64,000 bases of DNA from Natrinema sp. CBA1119 (GCF_002572525.1 NZ_PDBS01000008.1:1-64000); one strand, 5' to 3'; positions 1 through 8,738 are shown, counted from the stretch's first letter. Program-made: numbers and translations. The notes: generated by a model from the sequence alone, not told the origin.

Positions 1-732
1 ATGGGAACTGATTTCGACCTATCTGAGTTCATTAAAGACACCTCAGAATTATTCCTTGTTTTGGGCGTGTTCGCTGCAACTGCGGTCTACACTCATGATC
101 TTCAGGGTAGCGATGCGGGCCTTACAGAGAAGTATTTAGGATATGGACATGGTGGCTCGTTATTAATCGTGGCTCTTCTAACATTTTTGATATACAAGGA
201 GATGACACAGAGACTTGGAGGGAAGTTTGAGCTCATGCGAGCACACTTACGTGTTAAGAATGTTGAATTAATACTGTTCTCGTTATCCTATTATCTCCTA
301 TTTTGGTCAATTGGATGGCTTATCCTCGATCAAAGTTCAATACTTCAAATAGTCCCGCTCACGATTATTGGGTTTTTCGTTCTAGGGGCAATTATGTATT
401 TATTTGAGTTTTTAGATGGGAATATTAAGTCTGACATTAAACTCGCGAGTATCCTCCTATTATTGTCGGTCGTTTCTATTGTTATTTCATCGAATGGACT
501 GATATGGTTACCTGATAATTATGAATTGGTGACTGTAGGGACATTATCTCTTAACAATGCAGTAATGATGTTACCTACCAGTGCATTTGTTACATCTATG
601 ATTGTATTTGTGATGTCTATTATAATCGGGATTATTTCATCTGTTGCCCTGTTTTCTGGATTTATTGTATATGCAAAAGAGAACATATCCGCTTGGTTGA
701 GGGAAAAAAGGGCAAAGTCTGAGACGGAGTAA
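1..732 (+). CDS. Multi-pass membrane protein of unknown function
   Basis: The 243-residue product has about six hydrophobic stretches that look like membrane helices, near residues 17-31, 52-66, 88-110, 115-136, 147-165 and 192-225. It ends in a short, charged cytoplasmic-type tail. I do not recognise the family and see no catalytic motif. The DNA is clearly more AT-rich than the catabolic genes further right, which suggests acquisition by transfer. The ATG is the first base of the window, so the true start could lie upstream. Confidence 0.65.
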   Translation: MGTDFDLSEFIKDTSELFLVLGVFAATAVYTHDLQGSDAGLTEKYLGYGHGGSLLIVALLTFLIYKEMTQRLGGKFELMRAHLRVKNVELILFSLSYYLLFWSIGWLILDQSSILQIVPLTIIGFFVLGAIMYLFEFLDGNIKSDIKLASILLLLSVVSIVISSNGLIWLPDNYELVTVGTLSLNNAVMMLPTSAFVTSMIVFVMSIIIGIISSVALFSGFIVYAKENISAWLREKRAKSETE

Positions 733-954
733 CTCTACCAACTTCTATCCTCACCCTCTCTGATTGCACGTCGACAAATCCCATTTCCCGAATATGCACA
801 CGAGACACGAACCCTCGTGTACATATCTCGAGTCGTTCAGTCGCTCGAGACCGTGTTCGTCTCTGGATGACCGACACGTTCCGCCTGTTTTGGGCCGAAA
901 TGGGCCATCCAGTGAGCCGAAAAAACGAGGATTTCGGGGCTCGTGTGTACGAGT

Positions 955-1209
955 ATGCGAATCAGAACCGACGGCGACTATGTGTACCGACGGGACGCGA
1001 TCGAACGCGCAGCCGTCTTCTACGACTGGAACAAGACGGAAGCAGTGGTGAGCGCTTGCGATGACATACCGAAGTTCGTCCAGGCGTCCCGCCAGGTCCT
1101 CGAGCGTGACGACCTCACGCTCGAGCAGCGCCGGGAGATCGCCAAGACGCTCTCAACGGGAGCGGTAACGTTCGAAGTCAAATCCGAGATCGTCGTCGAC
1201 ACCGATTAA
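955..1209 (+). CDS. Small haloarchaeal protein, DUF7692-like
   Basis: This 84-residue acidic protein begins MRIRTDGDYVYRRDA and ends in a run resembling FEVKSEIVVDTD. It looks like the small haloarchaeal family DUF7692, judged from memory of family members and not from a search. An ATG at 955 is preferred over the in-frame GTG at 943 because the family usually starts with MRIRT. The central part is predicted helical. Function is unknown; such proteins are often found beside mobile elements. Confidence 0.55.
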   Translation: MRIRTDGDYVYRRDAIERAAVFYDWNKTEAVVSACDDIPKFVQASRQVLERDDLTLEQRREIAKTLSTGAVTFEVKSEIVVDTD

Positions 1210-1910
1210 CAGTAGTTGGTAATACGACCTCTTTACTCAGAAACAGGTGAGAATCTGAACACTCGGTCCGGTAAGTACAGGCAAACGATGCACCACGGTG
1301 GATTGGATGTATCCAACTCCTGGCAAGGATCCATGCAGAATCCAGAGGTTGTGTGTGTTTCAGACAGCTGGCCGTTTAAATTCACCAGACTCATGCTGTT
1401 CAAGACGCTTGGCCGAGCGTTTCATCGCCTTTCGGACACGCCGGTAGATCTTCTCCGTGTCAGTCACCAACACTAATTTGAGTCTGGGTGGCTTTTGAGA
1501 TCTCGGGCCTATGGCGTGACACTTTCTTCGGGAGGGGCCTCCGGCTGAGAGGGGCAGTATCCCACAGGACACCTCCTTTAGAACACTCCTCTTCACACTG
1601 CAGAATGATGTCAACAGCTCCCAGCCTGCTGGCTCGTCCTGTCCCCCTTGAAAAGCTCTTGCACGAAAAATGGTAGCTCACGAAAATATTTTTCTTGGCC
1701 ATTGAATTGGAAAAGCACGCTCGAGATGGCCAGAGCATTAATCAACCTGTAGAACCTGTCTACTTATAGTACAATTATCCACATTTTTGAGAAAATATTC
1801 GGGAACCGAACCAGCCACGAGACGCCATCCGGTAGTCGAGACCGAATTAATCGGTCTCAAACATAGTGAGTTTGTCACCGAATCGTCATCCCTTGATCCC
1901 CGCTCAATAA
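1210..1910. other. 701-bp stretch without a confident gene
   Basis: Reading frames here are short and have no family resemblance. A minus-strand frame near 1360-1480 encodes a basic helical tail (IYRRVRKAMKRSAKRLEQHE) that could be the end of a lost gene, but it has no credible start. No terminal repeats were found. Confidence 0.4.
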
Positions 1911-3518
1911 ATGGATCACGCACAACAATTGGACGCGCTCCACGAGCGAACACGGATGTTCATGCGGGCTGACTCTACCTACGATGTCGCACAGATTGCG
2001 ACCGACGCGGCGCGCGACCTCCTTGGGCTTGAAGTGAACAGTGTGCTCGTATACGACGACAATCTGGATGCACTCGTGCCGCTGACGGAGACACGGGAAG
2101 GACGAGCCTTGTTCGGCGAATACCCAATATTCTATGCAGGCGAAGGATTCGTCTGGGAGGTCTTCGAAACAATGGAGCCACAACTCTACGAGGATGTGAG
2201 CGCTGAACCGGGTGTGTACAATCCGGAGACACCGATTCGGAGTGAACTGATCTTCCCACTCGGCGAGCACGGCGTCTTCATCGCTGGGTCGACGACCGCC
2301 CGTGACTTCGACGAGCAAACCAAATCGGTGGCGAGCGTGTTGACAGCCAATGTTGAAGCCGCGCTCGATCGCGTGACACGGGAAGAGACCATCAAACAGC
2401 TATATCTCCAGCTCGAGGCGCTTATCCGGGCTAACACCCGCGAGGAGGTGGCGACTCTCGCAGTCGAAACAGTTCGAGATACCCTTGACCTTCCGTTAAG
2501 CGGGATTTACCTTGCCAATCGAGCACGAACAGCCCTCGAGTCTGTTGCCGTCACTGACCAGTTCCAAGAGCAATTCGGGACAGCGCCCTCATACGATCGG
2601 ACTGCCCCGTCACGATCCATCGACTCCGTCATCTGGGACGTGTACGAACGCGGCGATACGGTTGTGATCAACGATGTCTGTGAGAACGATGCGATCGAGG
2701 CTACGGAGACGCCCGCTCGGAGTGGCATCATTCATGCCCTGGACGAGCATGGTGTCTTTATCACGTCGTCGCCCGATACGCACGCGTTCGACGACACCGA
2801 TAAAGCACTGACGGACATCCTGGCAACAACCATCACCGCTGCGCTCGACCGGGTCGAACACGAAGTGTATCTCCGTGGGCAGAAAACCACCTTGGAAACG
2901 GAGAACGAACGGCTCGAAGAGTTTGCGCATGTCGTTTCACACGATCTGCGCAATCCGCTGACGCTCGCAACCGGACGGCTTGACCAGGTGCAAGACGAGT
3001 ACGAGAGTGAGTCTCTCGAGGAGATCGACGCGGCGCTTGAGCGCATGGAGACGCTCATCGAGGATCTACTGACGCTCGCCCGCGAAGGCCGGACCGTCGC
3101 CGATTTCGAGGCGTTGTCCCTTGAAGATGTAGTCCGTCAATGCTGGCATCATCTCGACACAGATAACGCTACTCTGACTATCACCGACGATTGTACCGTG
3201 CGGTCCAACCAGAGTCGATTTTCTCAACTCTTCGAGAACCTCTTTCGAAACGCGATCGAACACAACGAGGGACCAGTAACGCTGACTGTTGGGCCACTCC
3301 GCGATGGGTTCTTCGTCGAAGATGATGGAGTGGGGATTCCACCGGCCGATCGCGACCAGGTGTTTGCTGCCGGCTACTCGACGAACGATAATGGAACTGG
3401 GTTCGGGCTGAGGATTGTTCAGGAAATCGTCGACGCGCACGGCTGGGAGATTACGGTGACGGAGGGGTCGAACGGCGGCGCGCGCTTCGAGATAACGAAT
3501 GTTCCACTCCCATCATAG
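1911..3518 (+). CDS. GAF-GAF sensor histidine kinase
   Basis: The 535-residue soluble kinase has two tandem GAF-type sensor modules (about residues 10-150 and 165-310), a short coiled coil (about 315-335), a HisKA dimerisation domain and a C-terminal HATPase_c domain. The H-box is VVSHDLRNPL with phospho-accepting His344. The N-box Asn is N447 in FENLFRNAIEHN, the G1 box is DDGVGI at 471-476 and the G2 box is GTGFGL at 495-500, so all ATP-binding elements are present. No membrane segment is seen, so the signal is probably cytoplasmic (redox, light or a small ligand). No response regulator lies next to it, which is common for haloarchaeal orphan kinases. The transposon-like unit at 3629 begins about 110 bp after its stop. 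Confidence 0.93.
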   Translation: MDHAQQLDALHERTRMFMRADSTYDVAQIATDAARDLLGLEVNSVLVYDDNLDALVPLTETREGRALFGEYPIFYAGEGFVWEVFETMEPQLYEDVSAEPGVYNPETPIRSELIFPLGEHGVFIAGSTTARDFDEQTKSVASVLTANVEAALDRVTREETIKQLYLQLEALIRANTREEVATLAVETVRDTLDLPLSGIYLANRARTALESVAVTDQFQEQFGTAPSYDRTAPSRSIDSVIWDVYERGDTVVINDVCENDAIEATETPARSGIIHALDEHGVFITSSPDTHAFDDTDKALTDILATTITAALDRVEHEVYLRGQKTTLETENERLEEFAHVVSHDLRNPLTLATGRLDQVQDEYESESLEEIDAALERMETLIEDLLTLAREGRTVADFEALSLEDVVRQCWHHLDTDNATLTITDDCTVRSNQSRFSQLFENLFRNAIEHNEGPVTLTVGPLRDGFFVEDDGVGIPPADRDQVFAAGYSTNDNGTGFGLRIVQEIVDAHGWEITVTEGSNGGARFEITNVPLPS

Positions 3519-3620
3519 CGAGATCAGCAAAGCAGACGATGCCAAGATCACTGACCAACATAGCCCGCTTACGGCAGAGGGAGGACAAAATCGGATTTTG
3601 AGGGGAAGTTTATGAATTTG

Positions 3621-3628
3621 GAACCACC
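3621..3628. repeat. Left 8-bp target-site duplication, GAACCACC
   Basis: This octamer directly abuts the left inverted repeat at 3629. It is repeated exactly at 6708-6715, directly after the outer right inverted repeat. Eight-bp duplications are known for ISH1-group IS5 elements, and the second IS5 copy in this window also has one. Confidence 0.8.
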
Positions 3629-3680
3629 GGCTCTGTTGAAATCCTCAAAGAGTTACAGGTTCGCCCTGTAATTCCACGAG

Positions 3681-4502
3681 ATGAAGGCCCTCCCGAAGTC
3701 GCAGATTCTCCGCTTTACTGAGAAGGCGATCCATCTGGCACGCCGAGCGGTCTCTCAATACTCCTCGAAGTTCTCCAAACACCGCTATACACTCCCGCAG
3801 CACGTTGTTCTGTTGTGTCTCAAAGTTCGAAAGAACACAACCTACCGTGGTCTACTTGACGAACTGATCGAGATGACACGCATCCGACGAGTTCTTGGAT
3901 TAGCCGAACTTCCTACGCCATCAACGCTCTGTAAGGCATTTAACCGGCTTGATATGGCCGTATGGCGTATTATGCTGACTCTCTCAACGACGCTACTTCC
4001 GACGAGCGGAGTTGTTGGAGTTGATGCGTCAGGGTTTGACCGCAGTCACGCTTCGAAACACTACACGAAACGCGCCGAGCTCACGATTCAGCAGCTCAAA
4101 GTGACGCTGTTGGTCGATACAAAGGTGAACGCAATTCTCGATCTCCACGTGACGACGACACGAAAACACGATAGCCAGATCGCTCCGTCGTTGATCAAAC
4201 GCAATCCCGAGAGCATCGATATTCTGCTCGGTGACAAAGGGTACGATGATCAGAAAATCAGGAGACTTGCCCGTCAATACGAGGTTCGTCCACTGATTAA
4301 GCATCGTGAGTTCACGTCACTTCACCGGGCATGGAACGCACGCTTGGACGCTGATCTCTACGGACAACGGAGTCAATCAGAGACTGTCAACTCAACGCTC
4401 AAGCGGAAGTTCGGTGCGTTCGTCCGCTCACGACGGTGGTGGAAGCAGTTCCGTGAACTCACTATCACCTGTCTCAGTCACAACATCGACCGATCACTCT
4501 GA
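3681..4502 (+). CDS. IS5-family DDE transposase
   Basis: The 273-residue protein has the usual order of an IS5/ISH1-type transposase: a basic N-terminal DNA-binding part, then a DDE catalytic core. The first Asp is in GVDASGFDRS (about residue 115), the second in LLGDKGYDDQ (about 182), and the Glu in SQSETVNSTLKRK (about 237). Length is normal and no frame defect is seen, so the enzyme may be active. It is about one-third to one-half similar by eye to the transposase at 7871, so the two elements are related but distinct. Confidence 0.92.
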   Translation: MKALPKSQILRFTEKAIHLARRAVSQYSSKFSKHRYTLPQHVVLLCLKVRKNTTYRGLLDELIEMTRIRRVLGLAELPTPSTLCKAFNRLDMAVWRIMLTLSTTLLPTSGVVGVDASGFDRSHASKHYTKRAELTIQQLKVTLLVDTKVNAILDLHVTTTRKHDSQIAPSLIKRNPESIDILLGDKGYDDQKIRRLARQYEVRPLIKHREFTSLHRAWNARLDADLYGQRSQSETVNSTLKRKFGAFVRSRRWWKQFRELTITCLSHNIDRSL

Positions 4503-4585
4503 GTAATCAAAAGAGGGGACTTACAGATCGCTTAGCACAGTGACCACTCCCAACAGATATTTCAGCGATCAAGATGTCGAACAAA

Positions 4586-4603
4586 GATGATTCCAACATA
4601 GCC
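4586..4603. repeat. Inner right inverted repeat of IS5-type element
   Basis: Reverse complement GGCTATGTTGGAATCATC matches the left end at 15 of 18 positions. It lies 84 bp after the transposase stop. Confidence 0.7.
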
Positions 4604-4680
4604 TTAGACTCCACCTTAATGGTGCCAACATTGCTTTCCTGTTAATTATCCGTGCGCACAGAAAGTTGGAGGGGCGTTCT

Positions 4681-4863
4681 TCAATAGCCGCCTGCATCCG
4701 AAAAGCACCGTCCGCATTTGCTAATCCCATTACTGGCAATTGCCTGTTCTACGGAGGTGTTGTGTAACTGCTCTTGCCTAAGGTGGCGGGTCACACCACA
4801 ATCTGTATGGAACCCGGAGGTACCCCGCTTTCGTTTGTGTAGCGTGTCCGTATTTACGTTCAC
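4681..4863 (-). CDS. Small Cys-rich putative metal-binding protein (cargo gene)
   Basis: The C-terminal 40 residues contain FHTDCGVTRHL and, about 25 residues later, SKCGRCFSDAGGY. These give three cysteines and two histidines in a spacing suited to binding one zinc ion. I believe similar short haloarchaeal proteins exist but cannot name a family. A GTG at 4863 gives 60 residues; an ATG at 4902 gives 73 and is a real alternative. The gene lies inside the transposon-like unit, on the strand opposite to the transposase. Confidence 0.5.
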   Translation of the reverse strand: MNVNTDTLHKRKRGTSGFHTDCGVTRHLRQEQLHNTSVEQAIASNGISKCGRCFSDAGGY

Positions 4864-5130
4864 AATCCCATCCTGGGGAGGTTCGTCGAGGGTGTTGCCC
4901 ATAGCTACCGTTCCCCACCACCTCAAATAGTTATCTTCCCTGACTGTCAAGGTGGTTTTGATCGTCAATCGGCGGCTACCGGTTTCTCTTGCTATTTGCA
5001 GAGCCGTCACAATTAGTGACACTCTGTCTTGACCAGAGCCCAGCAATTAGGTCGATAATCCCGGAGTACATTGTGTCATGATAATGCATACCACAAGATA
5101 TTTCTCCCATCCCTGAGTACGGGTACACCA

Positions 5131-5832
5131 ATGTCTCTGCAAGAACCATCAGCCAGACCTGTGTGTGAAGTCGAGTTTGGCTTTCAGGACTCTCGGTATC
5201 CGTTCGTGGGTGTCACTAAGAAGGAATCGTGCCGGTTCGAACTCGCCGAAATGCTCCCTCGTCCCGATGGGCGGTACGCCGAATACTTCCACGTTAGCGG
5301 AGTCGAACCGGAGCGAGTAGCAGGCTACGCAACCGAGATGGAGACCGTCGACGTCACGATCCTTGCCGAGTATGAGGATGGAGGCAGTTTGGAATTTCTT
5401 GTATCTGGCGATTGTCCTGCATTTCGACTAACCGAACTCGGAGCGCTCCCGCGCGAAGTCTGCGGGAGAGAAGGCGTTGGTCGTCTCGTCGCCGAAATCC
5501 CTGCTGAAGAAAATCCATCGGAAGTCGTCGAGACATTTTTGCAAGAGTATCCGGATGTATCGCTGCTCTCGAAGCGGGAAAAAGACGGTATTGCGCCCCG
5601 ATTTCCAGACTCCGGGTTCCAACGAGTCCTCCAGAATCATCTCACGGATCGCCAACGCGAAGTACTCAAAGCGGCGTTTGAAGAAGGATATTACGAGTGG
5701 CCTCGCGAATGCACCGGCGAAGACATCGCTACGGAACTCGGTATTACATCAGCCACCTTTTCCGAGCATATTCAAGCCGCTGAGCGGAAACTACTCACAA
5801 TTATGTTTAACGGTCCCGATGCCGGAAACTAA
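5131..5832 (+). CDS. Bacterio-opsin activator-like HTH_10 regulator (cargo gene)
   Basis: The 233-residue protein has an N-terminal ligand-sensing region like those of haloarchaeal BAT-type regulators and a C-terminal HTH_10 domain. The latter shows the typical run LTDRQREVLKAAFEEGYY, then ELGITSATFSEHIQAAERK. Such proteins usually act as transcriptional activators. The ATG at 5131 (MSLQEP) is chosen because the preceding 20 codons are not family-like. It is carried inside the 3.08-kb unit and could regulate the neighbouring cargo or host genes. An in-frame upstream ATG-like start at 5071 is less likely. Confidence 0.85.
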   Translation: MSLQEPSARPVCEVEFGFQDSRYPFVGVTKKESCRFELAEMLPRPDGRYAEYFHVSGVEPERVAGYATEMETVDVTILAEYEDGGSLEFLVSGDCPAFRLTELGALPREVCGREGVGRLVAEIPAEENPSEVVETFLQEYPDVSLLSKREKDGIAPRFPDSGFQRVLQNHLTDRQREVLKAAFEEGYYEWPRECTGEDIATELGITSATFSEHIQAAERKLLTIMFNGPDAGN

Positions 5833-5882
5833 TTCCGCGCACAGTTTGGTTGATTACGGCCCACCGAATCCGCCTTCTGCTA

Positions 5883-6122
5883 TTACTCGGGTCCTTTCAC
5901 GACTACCTCCCCATCTGCGAAGACTGTGACATCGCAACCCTCGTACTGGAAGTTGACAGTATCCGATGGGAAATGATGTGAATCAGTAGATTGTGGTCCA
6001 AAGAGATCTGCAAGGGCATCGACATCGATGCTGTTGTAGAGCGGGGGGATTTCGGTGGGATTCTTTCCAGTCGCTTTTGAGACAGAAGTAACGATTGTGT
6101 GGATTACGGATTCACAGTCCAT
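5883..6122 (-). CDS. HalOD1 output-domain protein (cargo gene)
   Basis: The 79-residue protein is a single HalOD1 domain. It has a helical N-terminal half and the signature IPPLYNSIDVDALADLF (about residues 26-42), followed by a beta-rich tail ending VTVFADGEVVVKGPE. HalOD1 is known only as a haloarchaeal domain found alone or on signal-transduction proteins; its action is not established. It is transcribed divergently from the amphi-Trp gene at 6348 with 225 bp between, and a frameshifted paralogue lies at 10199-10466. Confidence 0.82.
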   Translation of the reverse strand: MDCESVIHTIVTSVSKATGKNPTEIPPLYNSIDVDALADLFGPQSTDSHHFPSDTVNFQYEGCDVTVFADGEVVVKGPE

Positions 6123-6347
6123 TTTGTTACATTTCGATGTGACGCCGATTTGTTGTACGTCTGTGCTAGATCCGTGCTCGGGAGTGGGGTATCTCGTTCA
6201 CTCATGGTGTCCAACCTCACAAGAGGTCCGGATGAGATACTGCAGGCTCACTCCATAATCGATGTCCCTACATCGCAAGGGCTTCTGAGTCATGATCGCT
6301 TTATTATTAGGGATTCACTTATCGGTGCAGGAAGCGTACCGTTCATT

Positions 6348-6635
6348 ATGCCTGAAGAAGTCCTGTTCAAATCAGAGAGTGACCAGACCCGAGAAGAAAT
6401 CGCATCGTATCTCCGCAATGTCGCTGATAAGCTCGAACAAGGGGATGCAATCACACTCAAATCCGGTTCCGAGTCTGTGACAATGGAACCACCAGCACGC
6501 CCGACGTTTGAGGTCAAAGCCGAACGCGAGGGGCCAACGGACGGGCCCGGTGAATTGAGTATCGAGTTCGAACTCGAATGGGAGGAAAACGGCAATGAGG
6601 GGGATGGCGGGAGCGACCAGTTAGAAATTGAGTGA
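6348..6635 (+). CDS. Amphi-Trp domain protein (cargo gene)
   Basis: The 95-residue protein begins MPEEVLFKSES and continues with a helix (REEIASYLRNVADKLEQGD) and beta strands ending IEFELEWEE. This matches the amphi-Trp family of small haloarchaeal and bacterial proteins of unknown function. The tail after residue 85 is glycine- and acid-rich. The ATG at 6348 is preferred because upstream in-frame codons are not family-like. It is the last gene inside the transposon-like unit; the outer right repeat begins 54 bp after its stop. Confidence 0.82.
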   Translation: MPEEVLFKSESDQTREEIASYLRNVADKLEQGDAITLKSGSESVTMEPPARPTFEVKAEREGPTDGPGELSIEFELEWEENGNEGDGGSDQLEIE

Positions 6636-6689
6636 TCAATTTGCATCTTTTATTGACTAGCTGTTTCGGACGAGAATCTGTCTGAATAA

Positions 6690-6707
6690 GAGAATTTCAA
6701 CAAAGCC
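6690..6707. repeat. Outer right inverted repeat of the 3.08-kb unit
   Basis: Reverse complement GGCTTTGTTGAAATTCTC matches the left end at 16 of 18 positions, better than the inner end does. It is followed at once by the GAACCACC duplication. Confidence 0.75.
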
Positions 6708-6715
6708 GAACCACC
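6708..6715. repeat. Right 8-bp target-site duplication, GAACCACC
   Basis: Exact partner of 3621-3628. Immediately downstream lies the TATA-like box of the gene at 6748, so the insertion landed just upstream of that promoter. Confidence 0.8.
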
Positions 6716-6724
6716 GTATTTTTA
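6716..6724 (+). promoter_or_regulatory. TATA-like box for the gene at 6748
   Basis: GTATTTTTA lies about 28 nt upstream of the ATG at 6748, the spacing expected for a leaderless haloarchaeal mRNA. It touches the right target duplication, so the transposon unit separated this promoter from its former upstream DNA. Confidence 0.45.
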
Positions 6725-6747
6725 GAATGGTGAAGAGAATTGTCAGT

Positions 6748-7506
6748 ATGGATTCTCCGCCGCCTGGATGGACGACGCATCGGTTCGATGAGCGATCAGT
6801 GCGATTCAGCAACAATGCAAAACGGATAGAAGTAGGCATTAAACCGGCACCCCGTGCGGGTAGGAAGGGGCAGTCTGACACAAATTCAACAGGGTTTGTT
6901 GTCCATGTCCATCAGGACCGAGCTGGTAAAGGAACCCTCGGGGATCGGAACATGGCGACGACTGTTGAGACGTGGGACAAGGCATTGACAACCATCTACA
7001 CGTTCATGGAAAAGTTCAATGCAGAGCAGGCAGCGCTGCCACGGGACGATGTAGAATCGGTCCATCGAAGTCTTGACGACGTCAATACGGCCGAAGCCGT
7101 TCTCTCGACAACAACAGCTGCGGAAGCGCTCACTGATGCCGCAGGGTACACAGACGAGTTATTGCTGGATGTCTTAGCGACAGAGACGAATAGCCAGTTT
7201 CGGTTGGTGGCCCATCGGAAGGGGAGCGAGGTTAACACTATTTATCGGAATCGGGCCTCGGACCTTGGTAATATCTCCATTGCAACGATACACACTACGT
7301 TCCCGGTGGACACATTAGGGGTTGAAACGATACTGGATGCTGAGATGCCGATTGCGATAACGGTCCATGTTGGCAACCATACGATCTATCGGTTCATTTT
7401 CGGCGACAGGAAAGAAACGGACGTCGTCCTTCCTCGCGGGATTCAGCTTGTAACACCAGAGTTTGAGCGAACAGTCATGAACGTCTTAGACGAAAAATGG
7501 ACGTAG
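6748..7506 (+). CDS. Haloarchaeal hypothetical protein
   Basis: The 252-residue soluble, mixed alpha/beta protein is of no family I recognise. It has no signal peptide or membrane helix. The ATG at 6748 (MDSPPPGW) is preferred to the one at 6727 because of the TATA-like box at 6716-6724. The N-terminal 80 residues contain several lysines and arginines and FVVHVHQDRAGKG; the rest includes a Thr/Ala-rich helix and a beta-rich C-terminus. Its neighbours are only mobile elements and the broken peroxiredoxin gene. Confidence 0.65.
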   Translation: MDSPPPGWTTHRFDERSVRFSNNAKRIEVGIKPAPRAGRKGQSDTNSTGFVVHVHQDRAGKGTLGDRNMATTVETWDKALTTIYTFMEKFNAEQAALPRDDVESVHRSLDDVNTAEAVLSTTTAAEALTDAAGYTDELLLDVLATETNSQFRLVAHRKGSEVNTIYRNRASDLGNISIATIHTTFPVDTLGVETILDAEMPIAITVHVGNHTIYRFIFGDRKETDVVLPRGIQLVTPEFERTVMNVLDEKWT

Positions 7507-7784
7507 TATCGCTCTGGTTTGATTACTACGAGTCGAAAACATCGACTGACTTCATTGCATCTTGAACCTCCGACAGGTCCGGCTTCACGAGAGCATCCTC
7601 TGTCATCCATGCATACTGGACGGTTTGTGTGTCGTCGATAACGAAGAGTGCCCGCTGTGAGACGTTTTGATGCTGTTCCCAGATATCGTATCGGACGCCG
7701 TACTCCTCACAGACTTCAGCGAGGCTGTCGCTCAAGAGTGGGAATGTCAAATCGTGCTCGTTGATGAACGCGCGGTGGGAATAG

Positions 7785-7792
7785 GCACTATC
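7785..7792. repeat. Left target duplication GCACTATC
   Basis: Exact match to 8731-8738 on the other side of the IS5 element at 7793-8730. Confidence 0.92.
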
Positions 7793-8730
7793 GGCTCTGG
7801 TGAATCGTTGGACGGCGTCGGTTTCGACCGTCAGAACTAGGAGTATGAAGCGGGAAACCGCCGATGCTCTATGTCGAAAATCTCCCGCTTCACGAGCAAA
7901 GTCGTTCAGTTAGCTAAAAATGCTGTTGGTGAGCGAGGCGAAGTCGCCGCCCCCGAAGGGGGTGGCGGCTTCGCCGAGTATGCGGTAGTGTCGCTGCACT
8001 GTCTGCGGGTTTACCTGGAAAAATCCTACCGAGAAGCACTCGATTTGCTGAGCGAGATGCCACAAATACTCGGGGAGATCGGCCTTGAACCGACCGATCT
8101 CCCCGATCACTCGACGCTAGTCAAGTGGTTTGATAGGATTAAGACCGCACTCTGGCGAGTGCTGCTGCGCCTCTCGGCGCAGCTGCACGGCCAGAGCGGT
8201 CACGCCGCCATTGACGCGACGTTTTTCGACCGCGAAAACGCTAGCAAACACTACTGCCGTCGGACGAATTACCGGGTTCAGACGCTCAAAGCGACAGCTC
8301 TCGTCGACACAGAAAGCCAAGCAATTCTGGACGTTCACTGTACGACCGAGAAACGCCACGACACACAGCTCGGCTGGCAGGTCGCCCGCCGCAACGCGGG
8401 CGACCTCGCCAGCCTCGCTGCCGACAAAGGCTACGACTGGATGGATTTACGCGAAAAACTCCGCGAAGACGGCGTGAGACCGCTGATCAAACATCGTGAG
8501 TTTCGGCCCATCGATCACGCGCATAACGCGCGGATCGATGGGCCTCGATACCGCCAACGAGCGATGTGTGAGACCGTCTTTTCAACGATCAAGCGCACGC
8601 TCGGCGACGCCGTGCGTGCGCGAACTTGGTACGGTGAATTTCGTGAACTCGTTTTGATGTGTGTGGTTCACAACACCAAGCGATCTCTAAAACAGTGAAA
8701 TCAAGCTACGTCTGGCGATTCACCACGTCC
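7793..8730 (+). mobile_element. IS5/ISH1-type element inside the peroxiredoxin gene, 938 bp
   Basis: The left end GGCTCTGGTGAATCG (7793-7807) pairs with CGATTCACCACGTCC (8716-8730) at 12 of 15 positions. A perfect 8-bp duplication, GCACTATC, flanks the element at 7785-7792 and 8731-8738. The single transposase gene fills most of it. Confidence 0.93.
7871..8698 (+). CDS. IS5-family DDE transposase
   Basis: The 275-residue transposase has the DDE core: first Asp in AAIDATFFDRENASKHY (about residue 114), second Asp in LAADKGYDWMDL (about 184), and Glu in RAMCETVFSTIKRT (about 236). Glycine-rich APEGGGGFAEY near residue 30 is a linker between the N-terminal helix and the HTH-like part. The frame is intact and the element has perfect target repeats, so it is likely still mobile or was until recently. 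Confidence 0.93.
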   Translation: MSKISRFTSKVVQLAKNAVGERGEVAAPEGGGGFAEYAVVSLHCLRVYLEKSYREALDLLSEMPQILGEIGLEPTDLPDHSTLVKWFDRIKTALWRVLLRLSAQLHGQSGHAAIDATFFDRENASKHYCRRTNYRVQTLKATALVDTESQAILDVHCTTEKRHDTQLGWQVARRNAGDLASLAADKGYDWMDLREKLREDGVRPLIKHREFRPIDHAHNARIDGPRYRQRAMCETVFSTIKRTLGDAVRARTWYGEFRELVLMCVVHNTKRSLKQ

Positions 8731-8738
8731 GCACTATC
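8731..8738. repeat. Right target duplication GCACTATC
   Basis: Exact match to 7785-7792. It encodes part of the peroxiredoxin motif DSA on the minus strand. Confidence 0.92.

Larger units (their letters stand above)
3629..4603 (+). mobile_element. Inner IS5-family element, 975 bp
   Basis: Left inverted repeat 3629-3646 pairs with GATGATTCCAACATAGCC at 4586-4603 (15 of 18). The size and the single transposase fit a complete IS5/ISH1-type element. The bases flanking the inner right end (TTAGACTC) do not match the left flank, so this inner copy has no target duplication of its own. Confidence 0.7.
3629..6707 (+). mobile_element. Cargo-bearing IS5/ISH1-type transposon-like unit
   Basis: A 3,079-bp segment starts with GGCTCTGTTGAAATCCTC (3629-3646) and ends with the near-perfect inverse at 6690-6707 (16 of 18 positions pair). 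It is flanked by a perfect 8-bp direct repeat, GAACCACC, at 3621-3628 and 6708-6715. Inside are an IS5-type transposase and four further genes (4681, 5131, 5883, 6348). An internal right-type end at 4586-4603 would define a smaller 975-bp IS. The outer duplication shows that the 3.08-kb unit was inserted as one piece, or that a composite of one full IS and one solo end moved together. Confidence 0.75.

Noticed and set aside
1360-1614. 84-codon minus-strand frame
   Set aside because: Only its last 30 residues look protein-like; no start, promoter or neighbour supports a gene.
3553-3564. CCAACATAGCC-like sequence before the left IS5 end
   Set aside because: It matches only 11 bases of the inner right repeat and then diverges; it may be chance, so it is not called an IS end.
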